A stretch of DNA of 64,000 nucleotides from Mycobacterium colombiense. Lineage in GTDB: Bacteria; Actinomycetota; Actinomycetes; Mycobacteriales; Mycobacteriaceae. Positions within the stretch are counted from its first letter, which is position 1; each line of letters opens with the position of its first letter. The DNA lies in contig NZ_MBEI01000001.1 in NCBI RefSeq assembly GCF_001953985.1, positions 1 through 64,000 of the forward strand, in the 5' to 3' direction. This document shows positions 63,881 through 64,000 of this stretch, one piece after another. The notes beneath the pieces are model-generated. The model made no database searches and was not told where the DNA came from. It saw only the letters and a program-made list of their open reading frames with translations. Made by a program: the position numbers and the translations under genes.

Positions 63881-64000
63881 CATCGTCTGCGGGAGTGCGC
63901 TACTGGTTGCGGTTCATCGCGCTCGGATACATCTTCGTGCTGCTGGTCGTTCCGGTGGCGTTGATCCTGTGGCGGACCTTTCAGCCCGGGCTCGGCCAGT
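63877..64000 (+). CDS. cysW: Sulfate ABC transporter permease CysW, 5' part
   Basis: ATG 63877 overlaps the cysT stop, and the frame is open to the window's end (41 codons). It reads MTSSAGVRYWLRFIALGYI, followed by a hydrophobic helix (FVLLVVPVALILWRTF), the first transmembrane segment of the second permease. The rest, and the expected cysA, lie outside. Confidence 0.88.
   Translation, partial: MTSSAGVRYWLRFIALGYIFVLLVVPVALILWRTFQPGLGQ

Overview
The window is high-G+C DNA that reads as one stretch of a mycobacterial chromosome. From memory, the gene order follows the Mycobacterium tuberculosis block from rpfE (Rv2450c) to cysW (Rv2398c), shown here in reverse orientation. The protein sequences, MmpS/MmpL and mycobacterial Rpf and LppR families, and many candidate leaderless starts all fit Mycobacterium. 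Several extra gene blocks and the absence of the PE/PPE genes, eis and ahpCD found in this part of M. tuberculosis suggest a non-tuberculous species, perhaps of the M. avium complex. The species itself cannot be proved from the sequence.

Layout. (1) 1-8368: end of rpfE, a saccharopine-dehydrogenase-like reductase, a DUF937 protein, a lectin-LysM protein, valS, folC, a small membrane protein and ndk. (2) 8369-14986: rne, rplU, rpmA, obg and proB. (3) 15023-18458: accessory block with TetR, cytochrome P450, sirtuin and isochorismatase-like hydrolase, followed by nadE. (4) 20616-26718: second accessory block, with a LeuC/LeuD-like hydratase, an isocitrate-lyase-family lyase, an MmgE/PrpD protein and a divergent GntR regulator, separated by a 32-bp palindrome. 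(5) 26715-31343: ribokinase, a degenerate cyclase-like receptor and its MscS/cNMP-like partner. (6) 31451-38628: proA, a MoxR/VWA pair, nadD, rsfS, gpgP, octT and degV. (7) 38625-45921: third accessory block, with mmpL, mmpS, a DapB-like reductase, a flavin/F420 protein and two acyl-CoA dehydrogenases, where M. tuberculosis has eis. (8) 46122-61739: comEA, comEC, holA, rpsT, an ATP-grasp/alpha-E/transglutaminase trio, an RNase Z-like protein, a CBS protein, a PemK-like protein, lepA, lppR, treH and two tiny membrane proteins. (9) 61761-64000: a sulfate ABC transporter operon (subI, cysT, cysW start).

The most interesting signals are regulatory. An 18-codon leaderless ORF with four cysteines lies upstream of the sulfate transporter and matches the cysteine-responsive attenuators described in mycobacteria. 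The Shine-Dalgarno sequence of subI can pair with this ORF just before its Cys-Cys codons. Other notable points are a cyclase and cNMP-binding channel that both lack canonical key residues, a probable AUC start for lepA, two large operator palindromes, and a 49-bp hairpin element present twice directly after stop codons.
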